Assembly (NCBI GenBank): GCA_006218025.1
Contig: VBWA01000028.1
Span: forward strand, 1 to 64,000
Source of the DNA: Rhodocyclaceae bacterium
Lineage (GTDB): Bacteria > Pseudomonadota > Gammaproteobacteria > Burkholderiales > Rhodocyclaceae
Direction of reading: 5' to 3'
Length of the DNA: 64,000 nucleotides
Shown here one piece after another: positions 43,457 to 53,154 of this stretch. Both the position numbers and the translations under genes were made by a program. The stretch's first letter is position 1. Each line of letters begins with the position of its first letter. The notes beneath the pieces are model-generated. The model made no database searches. It saw only the letters and a program-made list of their open reading frames with translations, and was not told where the DNA came from.

Positions 43457-45815
43457 TCAATGCCCAGGCTCCGCAGGGAACAGCCAGGCGGCAAGTCCGT
43501 AAAGGGCCGCCGCCAGCAGCAGCACCGCGGCATAGCCCCAGTGGATGGCGAGCAGCGTCGCCAGCAGCGTCGCCACCACCGAGGCGAAGCCGTACGGCAA
43601 GCCCAAGCGGAAAGGGCATGCCGAGCCAGAATGCCAGGGGCGCGATCAGCAGCATGGTGAGCAGGATCTTCCAGCCGTGCGCCAGCCCCATGGCCTCGGC
43701 CAGCAGCGAGGGTAGCAGCAAGGCGTAGACGCCGGCCGTTACTGCAATGGCAGCAAAGGGCCAGCGCGCCGCCGGCGCAAGGCGTGCCGAAAAACGGGCA
43801 CCGAGGCCGGCGAACACCAGAAAGGCCGACAGCACGATGGCCGCCGCGTAGAGCGGGTGGCTGAGGAACAGGCCAAAACGCTGCAGCAGGGGAATCTCGA
43901 TCGCCATGAAGCCGAGGCCGAGCGCGAGAAAATAGCCGGGCACCCGCCGGCGCAGTTTTGCCGGCGCGGCGGCGAAGGCCTGCCGGGTGCCGGACAGCGC
44001 CAGCGGCAACAGGATCAGCAGCAGGCTCACCACCACCGCCTGTACCAGTGCCATCACCAGCACCAGGTAGCCCCAGTCCAGCGGCGGCAAGCCGCCGCGC
44101 GATCGAAGTGCGAGCAATTCCGGCAGGGTGTGCCACCTGAAGAAGTGAAAGAAATAGGGACGGTCATCGGTGGCCGGCGTCAGGTCGAACTTGTAGCGTT
44201 CGACGAAATTCATCCGCTCGCGGCCGAGCAGTGCCTGGGTGCCGCTGAAGAAATCGTCCCGTTCCAGCAGGTTGAAGGTGTTCGCTTCGTTCGCAACGAT
44301 GCCGTCGACATGAACGATGTCGAATGAGCGCAGCCGGCAGAAGCCCCTGAGGGCGCTGATCTCGGCCGCCGAAAAGGCGCCGTTCCTGACCAGCAGCGTA
44401 CTCGTGCTCCAACTGCGGATCATGGCCAGCGAGCGACCCGGATCGGCCACGCCGCGACGCTCCAGTGCCGCACGGGTGGTGGCGAAGAGCCGCAGGCTGT
44501 CGCGCGGCGGCAGGGAGACCCAGCGCGTGAAGGCCAGCAGCCCGCCGGGGGCCAGCCGTTGCAGGTAGCTTTCAAGCGCCTCGACGGTGTAGAGATGGCT
44601 CTCGTTCAGCGAGCCGAGACCCGCGGCGCTGGAGCCAGAGGAATCGAGCATGGCCACCTGAATCAGGTCGTAGCTGTCGCGACCGGCCGCGACGAAGCCG
44701 CGCGCCTCGGCGATATGCAGATGCACGCCCCGCGCGCTGTAGGGCCGCCCGGAAAACTCCGCCAGATCCTCCTGCACCAGCGCCGCGATCTGCGCGTCGA
44801 GCTCCACGGCATCTACCCGCTGCGCACCGTGCACCAGTGCCTGCAAAACGTCGCCGCCGGCGCCGGCACCAAGCACCAGTACGTGCGGTCGATCCAGCAG
44901 GCGGTAGGGCAGCGCCGACGTGGTGTCACGCAGATAGGCAAGCGGCGCCGTGCTTCCATCATGGCGAGTCACCGCTCCCGCTGCCTGGCCGTCCACGAAA
45001 AGCCCCAGCTGCGGAGGCGGACCGACGGCGGCGTTCAGGCTCAGGCCCGGGGCGTGGCGCAAAGGCGCCAGAGGGCTTGCCACCGCCGTGACCACGCCCA
45101 GCGGGCTGGCGCGCTGCGCCACGACATGGGCACCCTTGACGCGCAGCGCCTGGCTCAGGTCCTTGTAGTCCGAGGCAAGCAGTTCAAGCGCCGGCGCCGG
45201 CAGCAGCCACGGTCCGGCGAGCGCGGCCAGCGCGAGCACGGCCGCCCAACGCCTGGCCGTCGGCCATGCCGCGAGTGCCGCCGCCGCAAGGCCGAGCGCG
45301 CAGATGACGCGCAGTGCATCGGCCGGATGCAGGAAGAACAGCACCGCGAGCAAACCCAGACTGCCGAGCCCGGCGCCGAGGATGTCGGCGCCATAGAGTT
45401 GCGCAATGTGCTTGCCGAATGCACTGTAGGCGATGCACAGCGCCGTGGCAGCGCAGAAGAAGGGAATCAGGAGCAGCACATAGATCGCGGCCAGGCCAAT
45501 GAACTGCGCGGGGTTCCAGACAATTTCGAGGGCGTTGAAGGGTACCCGCTCGGCGGCGGTGAAGCAGCCCACGGCGGCCACCGCGAAGGCCGCCGCGGCA
45601 AGGGCGAAACTGCCGGGATAAGCCGCCAGCAGCGGGCGTCTTGCCAGTGTAACGAAGGTGCCGGCCGCGCCGATGCCGAGCAGCGCCACGCTGATGGCGA
45701 GGTAGGCGAAATGGTGCCACTGAATGATGGCGAACAGTCGCAGCAGCAGCAGTTCGTAACCCAGCGCGGCAGCCGACAGCGCGGCGACGGCGGCCAGTGG
45801 AGGTCGCTGCATCAT
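43457..45815 (-). pseudogene. Membrane spermidine-synthase-like protein, frameshifted near the C-terminus
   Basis: Large protein (about 785 residues if repaired). There are six or so N-terminal TM helices (ALSAAALGYELLLLRLFAII onward) and a central spermidine-synthase-like Rossmann domain (HVLVLGAGAGGDVLQALVHG, VDAVELDAQIAALV, YDLIQVAMLDSSGSSAAGLG). More TM helices end at FWLGMPFPLGL. The main frame then turns into junk, while another frame continues YGFASVVATLLATLLAIHWG to a stop at 43457. The segment usually lying between these (ending PWAWG-NG) is absent, so about 60-75 nt are probably deleted. Many members do not make polyamines and their substrate is unknown. The upstream part looks fully conserved. 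Confidence 0.8.
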
Positions 45816-45828
45816 GTACCGGGAATTT

Positions 45829-46578
45829 TCAATTGCGCGGGCTGGTGAGCGGCACAAAGACCACCGTCATCACTTGCCGCATCGTCAGCGTGCCGTCGTG
45901 GCGCTTCTCTACCAGCAGCAGTTGCTGCGTCTGGAAGGCGGGGCCGACGGGGATCACCAGGCGTCCGCCGGGTTTCAACTGCCGCACCAGAGGCGGCGGC
46001 ACATGGCTTGCGGCGGCAGTCACCACGATCGCATCGAAGGGCCCCCGCTCCGGCCAGCCATCGTAGCCGTCGCCGATCTTTGTCGCGATAGCCGCGTAGC
46101 CCAGCCGCCGCAGTCGTTCGGTAGCTTCCCGGGCGAGCGGCTCGACGATCTCGACGGACGACACCCTCGCGCCGAGTTCGGCGAGCACTGCCGCCTGGTA
46201 ACCCGAGCCGGTACCGATCTCCAGCACCGTATCGCCAGCGCCGACTTTCAGCAGATCGGTCATCACGGCGACGATGTAGGGCTGGGAGATGGTCTGCCCG
46301 TAACCGATGGGCAACGGCCGATTGCCGTAGGCGTCGAGACGGAACGACAGGGGAACGAACTCGTGTCGGGGCACGCGACCCAGCACGCCGAGCACCCGGG
46401 GATCGACGTTCTGCCTGCCGGTCCCCGCGCCGAAGTCCCGTGACATCGACACAATCTCCGCCACCATCGCCTGCCGTTCCCGGGTCATGCCGTCGTCGGC
46501 CAGGACGGAGGAGTCGAGCAGCAGCGCGAACGCGATTGCCAGCCAGCGCAAACTGACTCGCCGGAATTGCCTGTTCAT
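45829..46578 (-). CDS. Periplasmic protein-L-isoaspartate O-methyltransferase homologue
   Basis: 249 residues. The N-terminus is a signal peptide (RWLAIAFALLLDSSVLADDG, cleavage near residue 28), followed by a complete PCMT domain: [65 protein letters not shown] and PGGRLVIPVG. SAM is not expected in the periplasm, so either the leader is a membrane anchor or the enzyme has an unusual role. Its KVGAGDT stretch is encoded by a copy of the dispersed motif (46229). ATG 46578 is chosen. It is adjacent to the spermidine-synthase-like gene. Confidence 0.87.
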   Translation of the reverse strand: MNRQFRRVSLRWLAIAFALLLDSSVLADDGMTRERQAMVAEIVSMSRDFGAGTGRQNVDPRVLGVLGRVPRHEFVPLSFRLDAYGNRPLPIGYGQTISQPYIVAVMTDLLKVGAGDTVLEIGTGSGYQAAVLAELGARVSSVEIVEPLAREATERLRRLGYAAIATKIGDGYDGWPERGPFDAIVVTAAASHVPPPLVRQLKPGGRLVIPVGPAFQTQQLLLVEKRHDGTLTMRQVMTVVFVPLTSPRN

Positions 46579-46611
46579 GATTCCTGCCGAAAATGCCATT
46601 GGCGATGCCTG

Positions 46612-46974
46612 TCAGCAGGTCACGTGGAACAGGCCGACAACCGAGCCGTGCGCCTTGTTCCAATGCGCTATGGCTGCCGGCGTGGGCGCCAGATCGACCG
46701 CCACTCCCTTTTTCGCGAAATAGTCGGCGGCCTCGCCCGACAGCGTGACCATGCCGTTCTGCCCGGCGCCGACGATCAGCCGCTCGGCGCCCTTCTCGAA
46801 AATGTACTCGGCTTCCGCCAGCGAGATGGTGTGGGAGGTTCCATAGACGGCCTTGGAGAGCTTCTTCCTGCGCTTCGTCACCTCTCCGGAAAGCCGGATC
46901 AGCACATCATGTTCGATGCGCTCGCCATCGATGGTGATGGAGCCGAATTCGGTGCCGTCGATTTTGGGTTTCAT
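46612..46974 (-). CDS. Mth938-like domain protein
   Basis: 120 residues of the Mth938/NDUFAF3-like fold (TEFGSITIDGERIEHDVLIR, YIFEKGAERLIVGAGQNGMV, VDLAPTPAAIAHWNKAHGSV). The family is found in Archaea, in bacteria and as mitochondrial complex I assembly factor NDUFAF3. No activity is established in bacteria. It lies 49 bp after rtcB, in line with the polX-archease-rtcB operon. Confidence 0.88.
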   Translation of the reverse strand: MKPKIDGTEFGSITIDGERIEHDVLIRLSGEVTKRRKKLSKAVYGTSHTISLAEAEYIFEKGAERLIVGAGQNGMVTLSGEAADYFAKKGVAVDLAPTPAAIAHWNKAHGSVVGLFHVTC

Positions 46975-47023
46975 TGGCTGCTCCTTTCACTGAGGGGAGT
47001 CCCGGTCGCCTGATGCGCCAAGC

Positions 47024-48454
47024 CTATCCCTTGACGCAGATCACAGGCGACAGGCGCGCCACCTTGCCGGCCAGCCCCGCGCGGTCGGCGGCATCGACCA
47101 CGGCCGTGACATCCTTGTAGGCCAGCGGCGCCTCCTCGGCGACGCCGCGCGAACTCGAGCTGCGGATCAGGATGCCGCGCGCCGCCAGTTCGTCGACCAC
47201 CGCGCGGCCGTGCCAACGACGAGCCGCTTCGTGACGGCTCATCGCGCGTCCGGCGCCGTGGCAGGCGGAGCCGAAGGCGCGCTCTGCAGTGCCGGCACTG
47301 CCGGCGAGGATGTACGAGGCCGTGCCCATGCTGCCGCCGATCAGCACCGGCTGCCCGACATGCGCGTATTCGTGCGGCAGTTCGACATGTCCCGGCCCGA
47401 AGGCCCGCGTCGCGCCCTTGCGATGCACGAACAGCCGCCGCTTGCGGCCGTCCACCGTATGCGTCTCTTCCTTGCAGGTGTTGTGCGAGACGTCGTACAG
47501 CAGCGGCAGGTGCGCGCCGGGAAACACCTCGGCGAAGGCCTGCCGCGCCAAGTGGGTGAGGATCTGCCGGTTGGCCAGCGCGCAGTTGATGGCCGCGCGC
47601 ATGGCGCCCAGGTACCGTATCCCCAGCGCCGACTTCAGCGGCGCGCAGGCCAGTTCGCGATCGGGCAGCGCGATGCCTGCCGCCGGTGCGGCCAGCACCA
47701 TCTCGCGCAGGAAGTCGGTGCCGATCTGGTGCCCGAGGCCGCGCGAGCCGCAATGGAGGCTGACCACGACGTCGCCGACGGCCAAGCCGTAGGCGCGGGC
47801 GGCCGCTTCGTCGAAGATTTCGCTCACCACCTGCACTTCGAGGTAGTGGTTGCCCGAACCCAGCGTGCCCATTTCGTCGCGCTGGCGCTTCTTCGCCTGG
47901 TCCGACACGGCGCCGGGATCGGCGCCTTCGACACAGCCGAATTCCTCGATGCGGGCGAGGTCGGCATCAAGGCCGTGACCCTCCTCGACGGCCCAGCGCG
48001 CGCCGCCCCGAAGCATCGCCGCCATCCCGGCCGGATCGAGCCGGATGCCACCGGTGCTGCCGATACCGGCGGGAATGCGGGCAAACAGCCTGTCGGCCAG
48101 ACGCGCCTTTTGCGCTTCGATGTCGGCGAGCTTCAGCCCCGTGTGCAGGGTGCGCACGCCGCAGGAAATGTCGAAGCCGACGCCGCCGGCCGAGACCACC
48201 CCACCTTCGTCGGCATCGAAGGCGGCGACGCCGCCGATCGGAAAGCCGTAGCCCCAGTGCGCGTCGGGCATGGCATAGGAGGCGGTGACGATGCCGGGCA
48301 GGCTGGCGACGTTGGCGACCTGCTCGCGCACTTTCTCGTCCATGCCTGCGATCAATTCGCGCGAAGCGAAGATCACACCCGGCACGCGCATGGCTCCGGC
48401 CCTCGGCAACTCCCATTCGAATTCGCCGCGCTGCTTGAGATTCTTCAGGTCCAT
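47024..48454 (-). CDS. rtcB: RNA-splicing ligase RtcB
   Basis: GTP- and Mn-dependent ligase joining RNA 2',3'-cyclic-phosphate (or 3'-phosphate) ends to 5'-OH ends. The 476-residue product has PDAHWGYGFPIGGVAAFD, GGVGFDISCGVRTL (metal-binding Asp/Cys), GSGNHYLEVQ, LHCGSRGLGHQIGTD, YDVSHNTCKEE and the guanylylated His in GSACHGAGRAMSR. ATG 48454 starts 7 bp after the archease stop. It is in one operon with archease, its activator. Confidence 0.96.
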   Translation of the reverse strand: MDLKNLKQRGEFEWELPRAGAMRVPGVIFASRELIAGMDEKVREQVANVASLPGIVTASYAMPDAHWGYGFPIGGVAAFDADEGGVVSAGGVGFDISCGVRTLHTGLKLADIEAQKARLADRLFARIPAGIGSTGGIRLDPAGMAAMLRGGARWAVEEGHGLDADLARIEEFGCVEGADPGAVSDQAKKRQRDEMGTLGSGNHYLEVQVVSEIFDEAAARAYGLAVGDVVVSLHCGSRGLGHQIGTDFLREMVLAAPAAGIALPDRELACAPLKSALGIRYLGAMRAAINCALANRQILTHLARQAFAEVFPGAHLPLLYDVSHNTCKEETHTVDGRKRRLFVHRKGATRAFGPGHVELPHEYAHVGQPVLIGGSMGTASYILAGSAGTAERAFGSACHGAGRAMSRHEAARRWHGRAVVDELAARGILIRSSSSRGVAEEAPLAYKDVTAVVDAADRAGLAGKVARLSPVICVKG

Positions 48455-48461
48455 GCCGCCC

Positions 48462-48887
48462 TCACACGTCAACGACGCACTGCGCCAGCCACCGCCCGTC
48501 CGGCTCGCGCCGCACCGCCAGTTCGCAGAATGATGCGCCCTTGACCTCGGCCGCGGGCTGGTGTCGCGCCACGTCTACCGGCTCGCCCCAGACGATGGCG
48601 CTCAGGTGGTTGTGATCGATGGTGACTTCGAAACGCGAGAACAGCATGTGGCGCGTCGCCATTTCATAGACCAGCGCATTGAGCCAATCCACCAGCAGCA
48701 TCTCTTGATCCGGCGCCGTGCATTCGATGTTCACCGTATCACCAGCGCCGACTTTTGCCGGATCGCAGATCGCGGCCGTCATGGCCGTGGCCGCGCCGGC
48801 GAAGGCTTCGCTCAGGGTGGCGCCGCTGCCGCGCACGCCGATGTCGGCTTCATGCGCGAAGGTTTCCCAGCGGGTTTCCGGATTCAT
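48462..48887 (-). CDS. Archease
   Basis: 141-residue activator that speeds RtcB guanylylation and multiple turnover. It has [40 protein letters not shown] and the metal-binding [13 protein letters not shown]...WLAQCVVDV end. The FAHEADIG acidic metal site is clear. Its start overlaps the polX stop (4 bp). A copy of the dispersed motif at 48736 encodes its KVGAGDTV. Confidence 0.94.
   Translation of the reverse strand: MNPETRWETFAHEADIGVRGSGATLSEAFAGAATAMTAAICDPAKVGAGDTVNIECTAPDQEMLLVDWLNALVYEMATRHMLFSRFEVTIDHNHLSAIVWGEPVDVARHQPAAEVKGASFCELAVRREPDGRWLAQCVVDV
48736..48756 (-). repeat. Copy of the dispersed 24-bp motif inside the archease gene
   Basis: Minus strand AAAAGTCGGCGCTGGTGATA followed by CGGTG. 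It encodes KVGAGDTV in the archease frame. The copy at 46229-46248 encodes the same peptide in an unrelated methyltransferase. Confidence 0.7.
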
Positions 48888-50611
48888 CGCCGCACCTGTT
48901 CCAGCAGAAGCCGCAACTCGGGCAGCGGCCGCGTGTTGAGCACGTCCGTCGCTGCCAGCCAGCCGCGCCGCGCCTGACCGATGCCCAGGCGAAGGTGGAC
49001 GAAGTCGTCGCGGCTGTGCGCATCCGAATTGATCGCGACCAGCACGCCCTCCTCTTTCGCCATCATGCAGTGGCTGTCGAGCAGGTCGAGCCGCTCAGGG
49101 TGCGCGTTCAGCTCGAGGAAGCAGCCGCGTTGCCGCGCCTGGCGGATGATGCGCAACATGTCGACATCGTAGGGCTCGCGACTCTCGATGACGCGGCCGG
49201 TGGGATGCGCCAGCAGGGTGAAATACGGATTGTCCATCGCGCGCAGGATGCGCTCGGTCTGCCTTGCCCGCGGCAGATCGAAGCGGCTATGCACGGCACC
49301 GATGACGAGGTCGAGCCGGGCGAGCGAGGCATCGGGCAGATCGAGGCTGCCGTCCTCCAGGATATCCACCTCGATGCCCTTCAGCAGCACGATGCCGGCC
49401 AGCTTTTCGTTCAGACGGTCGATAGCGTCGCACTGGTCGGCGAGCCGGCGCGGATCGAGGCCATGTGCCATGGCCAGCCGCCGCGAATGCTCGGTGATGG
49501 CGAGGTAGGACAAACCCAGCGCCTTGGCCGCCAGCGCCATTTCCTCCAGCGTATGGTGGCCGTCGGTGGCCCTGGTGTGCGCATGCAGGTCGCCGCGCAG
49601 ATCGGCCAATTCCACCAGCTGCGGCAACCGGCCGGCACGCGCCGCTGCAATCTCGCCGCGGTCCTCGCGCAGCTCCGGCGCGATCCAGGGCAGACCGAGC
49701 GCCTGATAGACGGACTCCTCGCTGGCACCGGCAATGCGTTCGCGGCCGCGGAAGACGCCATACTCGTTGAGCTTGAGGCCCTGCTCCTGGGCAAGGCGGC
49801 GCAGCGCGATGTTGTGCGCCTTGGAGCCCGTGAAATAGCACAGGGCCGCCCCATACGCCGCTCTTTCGACGACGCGCAGATCCACTTGCAGACCGCATTT
49901 CAGCACCACGCTGGCGCGCGTCGGCCCGTGAGAGAGCACCTCGGCCGCCTCGTCGAAAGCGATGAAGCGCGCCATGACGGAACTACCGGCCGCGGCAATG
50001 ACCAGAATGTCGAGGTCGCCGACCGTCTCGCGGCAGCGCCGGTAACTTCCCGCCACCTCGACGCGGCTCACTCCGTATGCGCTGGCGAGCCAGGCCACCA
50101 GAGACTCGGCGTACTGCGCTGCGGTGATGAGCTTGATGCGCCGTGCCTTGGACAGATGCGCCTCGACCGCCTGCAGGATATTGGCCTCCATCTTCGCGCC
50201 GAAGCCGGGCAGGTCGCGGATGCGGCCATCGCGGGCGGCCCGCGCCAATTGCTCCAGCGTTTGCACATCGAGTTCGTGCCAGAGCATGCGCACCCGTTTC
50301 GGCCCCAGCCCCGGCACATGCAGCAACTCGGTGATTGCCGGCGGCAGCTCGGCATGCAGCTTGTCCAGTGCACGGCATCTGCCCGTATCGACGATTTCGC
50401 GCATCTTGCCCGCGAGGTCGTCGCCGATTCCGGGCAGATCGGTCAGATCTTCGTCACGCGCGACCATGGCGCGGACTTCCCGGCCCATTTCGCCGACGAT
50501 GCGCGCGGCATTGCGGTAGGCGCGAATGCGAAACGGGTTGGCCTGCTCGATCTCCAGCAAGTCGGCCATTTCGGTGAAAATCGCGGCGATGTCGGCGTTG
50601 TGGGTGGGCAT
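48884..50611 (-). CDS. polX: PolX-type DNA polymerase/3'-5' exonuclease
   Basis: 575-residue family X polymerase with a PHP nuclease domain, linked to base-excision and gap repair. Order: N-terminal HhH repeats ([52 protein letters not shown]), the nucleotidyltransferase triad region [13 protein letters not shown], then the PHP domain ([54 protein letters not shown]). It is the first gene of polX-archease-rtcB, which puts DNA-end and RNA-end repair in one transcript. Confidence 0.95.
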   Translation of the reverse strand: MPTHNADIAAIFTEMADLLEIEQANPFRIRAYRNAARIVGEMGREVRAMVARDEDLTDLPGIGDDLAGKMREIVDTGRCRALDKLHAELPPAITELLHVPGLGPKRVRMLWHELDVQTLEQLARAARDGRIRDLPGFGAKMEANILQAVEAHLSKARRIKLITAAQYAESLVAWLASAYGVSRVEVAGSYRRCRETVGDLDILVIAAAGSSVMARFIAFDEAAEVLSHGPTRASVVLKCGLQVDLRVVERAAYGAALCYFTGSKAHNIALRRLAQEQGLKLNEYGVFRGRERIAGASEESVYQALGLPWIAPELREDRGEIAAARAGRLPQLVELADLRGDLHAHTRATDGHHTLEEMALAAKALGLSYLAITEHSRRLAMAHGLDPRRLADQCDAIDRLNEKLAGIVLLKGIEVDILEDGSLDLPDASLARLDLVIGAVHSRFDLPRARQTERILRAMDNPYFTLLAHPTGRVIESREPYDVDMLRIIRQARQRGCFLELNAHPERLDLLDSHCMMAKEEGVLVAINSDAHSRDDFVHLRLGIGQARRGWLAATDVLNTRPLPELRLLLEQVRR

Positions 50612-50682
50612 CTCAGCCTCGGTGCAAACCTGCCTGTCGGTCCCTCAGGAAAGGCCAGTCCGGATTGATGGCGGTCACCCTA

Positions 50683-51282
50683 TCAACGGCGCCGTTGATA
50701 GTACCCGATCAGTTCGGAGCGACCGAGGACGTGGCCTTGCATGGCCTTTTCCAGCGCCGCCTTGGTGGGCAGTTCCAGGTCCGGCAGCACCACGTCCAGC
50801 GCAAATAGCTTGTGAATGTAGCGATGCCTGCCGACGGGCGGGCAGGGTCCGCCGTAGCCCGTACGTTGCCAGTCGTTCAAGCCCTGCCGGGCTCCCGGCG
50901 GCAGATCCTTCACCGCAACGCCTTCGGCCAGGGCCGCGGCGCCAGGTGGAATGTTGTAGAGAACCCAATGTACCCAGGTCATTCTGGGTGCCGCGGGGTC
51001 CGGGGCATCCGGATCATCGACAAACAGGGCGAGGCTTTTCGTGCTGGCAGGTAAACCTGTCCAGGACAGTTGCGGCGAGAGGTTCTGCCCCTCACAGGTG
51101 AGACGTGACGGGAGCATGCCGTCGGGCATGAATGATCCCGAGTGGAGTGCGAACGACATGGGGTTTTCTTTGCTGCTGTCGAGGGGCATCAAACCCTCCG
51201 CTGCCGCGGCGGAGAAGGCAACAAGGACAGCCAACAGACCGATCGTCCAGTTTTCGGCATCACGGCAGGATCGATATTTCAC
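50683..51282 (-). CDS. YbhB/YbcL-family PEBP protein, exported
   Basis: 199 residues of the Raf-kinase-inhibitor-like/PEBP family: LPSRLTCEGQNLSPQLSWTG, SLALFVDDPDAPDPAAPRMT, WVHWVLYNIP and the ligand-pocket GYGGPCPPVGRHRYIHKLFA. An N-terminal hydrophobic stretch (IGLLAVLVAFSAAAAEG) is a likely signal peptide. The bacterial role is unknown. It lies 71 bp upstream of polX on the same strand. Confidence 0.9.
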   Translation of the reverse strand: MKYRSCRDAENWTIGLLAVLVAFSAAAAEGLMPLDSSKENPMSFALHSGSFMPDGMLPSRLTCEGQNLSPQLSWTGLPASTKSLALFVDDPDAPDPAAPRMTWVHWVLYNIPPGAAALAEGVAVKDLPPGARQGLNDWQRTGYGGPCPPVGRHRYIHKLFALDVVLPDLELPTKAALEKAMQGHVLGRSELIGYYQRRR

Positions 51283-51358
51283 GACTTCACGATTCCGGCG
51301 AAACGCAATTACTACTGCACGGATTCAGGAGGTCCAAGTGGCCCGGGACGGCAGAAGA

Positions 51359-51598
51359 CTAGTCGCGAATCTCCACCAGGGCTTCCACATCGGCCTCGGC
51401 CTGAAACCAGTCCGACATTTCGTTTCCCGGAACAAAGCCGCGCTGCTCGGCGCGGAAATAGGCGGCCTCTGCGATCATCTGCTCGCGTGGGCAATCGTAA
51501 CCGGCAGAGGATGGCGGAGCGAACGTGTTCGCTCCCCGCGCCTGCTGCCCCGAACCATTGCCCTTGGCCTTGCTCACCGGCTCACTCCTGGTCTTCAT
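51359..51598 (-). CDS. DUF2934 domain protein
   Basis: 79 residues. The N-terminus is basic and unstructured; the C-terminal DUF2934 helix pair reads CPREQMIAEAAYFRAEQRGF and EMSDWFQAEADVEALV. ATG 51598 follows CAGGAGAAGAAA, an excellent ribosome-binding site, so a longer reading starting at 51808 is rejected. The function is unknown. Confidence 0.82.
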   Translation of the reverse strand: MKTRSEPVSKAKGNGSGQQARGANTFAPPSSAGYDCPREQMIAEAAYFRAEQRGFVPGNEMSDWFQAEADVEALVEIRD

Positions 51599-51814
51599 TT
51601 TCTTCTCCTGTTCATTATTCGGTTGCCTGGAAATACTGGCTGGCAGCGAAAAGCAGTAATCACCTTCGTAAATCGGGAAGGCAGAATTCACTGGCCTCGC
51701 GCCTTCAGCAGCAGACCCTCTGTTGCTGGCAGCGCCATCGGCTAACGGCAGGTGCGCTGCGTACCGAGACGTCCGTTGATAAACAGACTCCATTGCATCC
51801 CTTCCCACCCGGAA

Positions 51815-52231
51815 CTACGCCTCATTCGCCGCTTCGGGTCGCCTGACATTGAGGAGAAAGGTCTCCTGTCCGCCCCTCATGAGTCGGGACAGGTTGAGTT
51901 CGACCGGGAACCTTTGTCCGCCGGCATCGACCGCCTCAAATCTGCGCCATTCACCTTCTCCGCAGAGATAGACCAAATATCTCGCGGCATAGCTCGGCGA
52001 ACTCCCTCCGAGATGCAGGCCCGCGATGCAGTCCGAAATCGGCCTCCCGACAAGTCCAGGCTGGCTCGCGCCAAGTACTCTTTCCCCTGTCGCGCCGCAA
52101 CTGCGAATTCTGCCCATTCCGTCCAGAACCAGGCTCCCGTACTCGCCTCCGTTCACAAGCTTCGCGCCAGCATGAAACATGTCAGGCGTCAATCCGTCTT
52201 GTTGCATTCCCACTACGCCGTGTCCGATCAT
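51815..52231 (-). CDS. Single PAS-like domain protein
   Basis: About 138 residues, essentially one PAS fold (YGSLVLDGMGRIRSCGATGE, VGRPISDCIAGLHLGG, WRRFEAVDAGGQRFPVELNL). It has no output domain. The start MIGHGVVGMQQDG near 52231 is the most likely, since the upstream extension has a cysteine-poor, unconserved look. It may modulate a kinase or diguanylate cyclase elsewhere. Confidence 0.68.
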   Translation of the reverse strand: MIGHGVVGMQQDGLTPDMFHAGAKLVNGGEYGSLVLDGMGRIRSCGATGERVLGASQPGLVGRPISDCIAGLHLGGSSPSYAARYLVYLCGEGEWRRFEAVDAGGQRFPVELNLSRLMRGGQETFLLNVRRPEAANEA

Positions 52232-52535
52232 GATTAGTACTTCCCCCCCGGAATATTTCGGCACGTGCCGGAAGGCAGGTGCACACAAAATCTCCAATTC
52301 AAAACATATTCGGCATAGGCGATAAAGGGAATACCGCAGTCGCCGTATTCTGAATACCCGGATGCCGGTACTTTTTTTGTTGCCCCCTGCTGCGGCGAAC
52401 GGCGCCAGGGTGCCGCCCAGAGGCTTCTCCGCCGACTCGCCCGATTTTCAATCCGGCGATCCCAACGAAAAAGCGCCCCTGGCAGGGGCGCTTTTTCGGG
52501 TCTGCCGGCAGGGATGAGGCCCGGCGAATTAAAGA
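52232..52535. other. Intergenic region, no gene seen
   Basis: About 300 bp with reduced GC in the first half. The only clear structure is the strong bidirectional terminator at 52466-52498. Confidence 0.6.
52466..52498. terminator. Bidirectional intrinsic terminator
   Basis: CGAAAAAGCGCCCCT-GGC-AGGGGCGCTTTTTCG is a perfect fifteen-pair stem with A-run and T-run on either side. It serves the minus-strand gene ending at 52536 and would insulate the PAS gene. Confidence 0.92.
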
Positions 52536-52841
52536 CTATTGGCGGCGCATTTCCCGGCGACCGGGCGCCATCCGGCCCGGATAGAGGTCGCGCCCCGCGT
52601 CATGGACATCACGACGCAACTGACGCCGCTCTTCGGGTGACAGGCGATTGCCTCGATCGTGCGGCATGACATCCCGCGGAGACAACTGTTCGGGCCGCTG
52701 TTCGACGGGCATCATCCGTTGCGGGCCGCTACCGTCCCGTGCCGGCGGAGGACGAACCGGCTCCTGCGCGGAGGAGCCAATGGCCAAAAGCCACATGACA
52801 CTCCCCACGACCGCCCATTTCACCCTGCGTTTTGCCGTCAC
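52536..52841 (-). CDS. Exported basic protein of unknown function
   Basis: 101 residues if started at GTG 52841 (ribosome-binding GAGG seven bases upstream). It has a signal peptide (VKWAVVGSVMWLLAIGSSAQ) and then a Pro/Arg/Gln-rich mature part with MMPVEQRPEQLSPRD and LSPEERRQLRRDVHDAGRDL. I recognise the LSPEERRQLRRD-DAGRD-YP pattern as a recurring betaproteobacterial hypothetical. It is the second gene of a pair with 52861-52995. Confidence 0.7.
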   Translation of the reverse strand: MTAKRRVKWAVVGSVMWLLAIGSSAQEPVRPPPARDGSGPQRMMPVEQRPEQLSPRDVMPHDRGNRLSPEERRQLRRDVHDAGRDLYPGRMAPGRREMRRQ

Positions 52842-52860
52842 AGCCGAACCTCTATCATCT

Positions 52861-52995
52861 TCAATGGAGGATATTGTAAACCTGCTGGCCGGCAAGATGG
52901 CTGGCCGCCATCAGGTGATCGACGCCAGCCTGCGGTTCGGCGCCCCACAAAGCCAGCCCTGCGGCCAACGCCATACTGAAGAACAGTGCTTTCAT
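52861..52995 (-). CDS. Very small exported protein
   Basis: 44 residues (MKALFFSMALAAGLALWGAE then QAGVDHLMAASHLAGQQVYN). It looks like a signal peptide plus a 25-residue mature peptide. A near-ideal ribosome-binding site (CGGAGGCAATC) precedes the ATG, which argues that it is translated. It is divergent from the ompR-like gene and 19 bp upstream of the next exported protein. The function is unknown; it could be an envelope-stress peptide controlled by that two-component system. Confidence 0.6.
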   Translation of the reverse strand: MKALFFSMALAAGLALWGAEPQAGVDHLMAASHLAGQQVYNILH

Positions 52996-53154
52996 GATTG
53001 CCTCCGATATCCAGATTTTTGCCCGGTGCCGAGCTTTCAGGCACGCTTGCATTCTGGGCGGGGGCTGTAAGCCAAATGTTGCCGCCAGCCCGGCTTTGTA
53101 ATCGTTTGTAAAGGCTGCTGGCGGGATGCCGGCGATCCGGCTAGGATTCGCGCC

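Noticed and set aside
47621-47636. Further copy of the dispersed motif in rtcB
   Set aside because: CCCCAGCGCCGACTTC shares only the core and lacks the outer bases found in the nine accepted copies.
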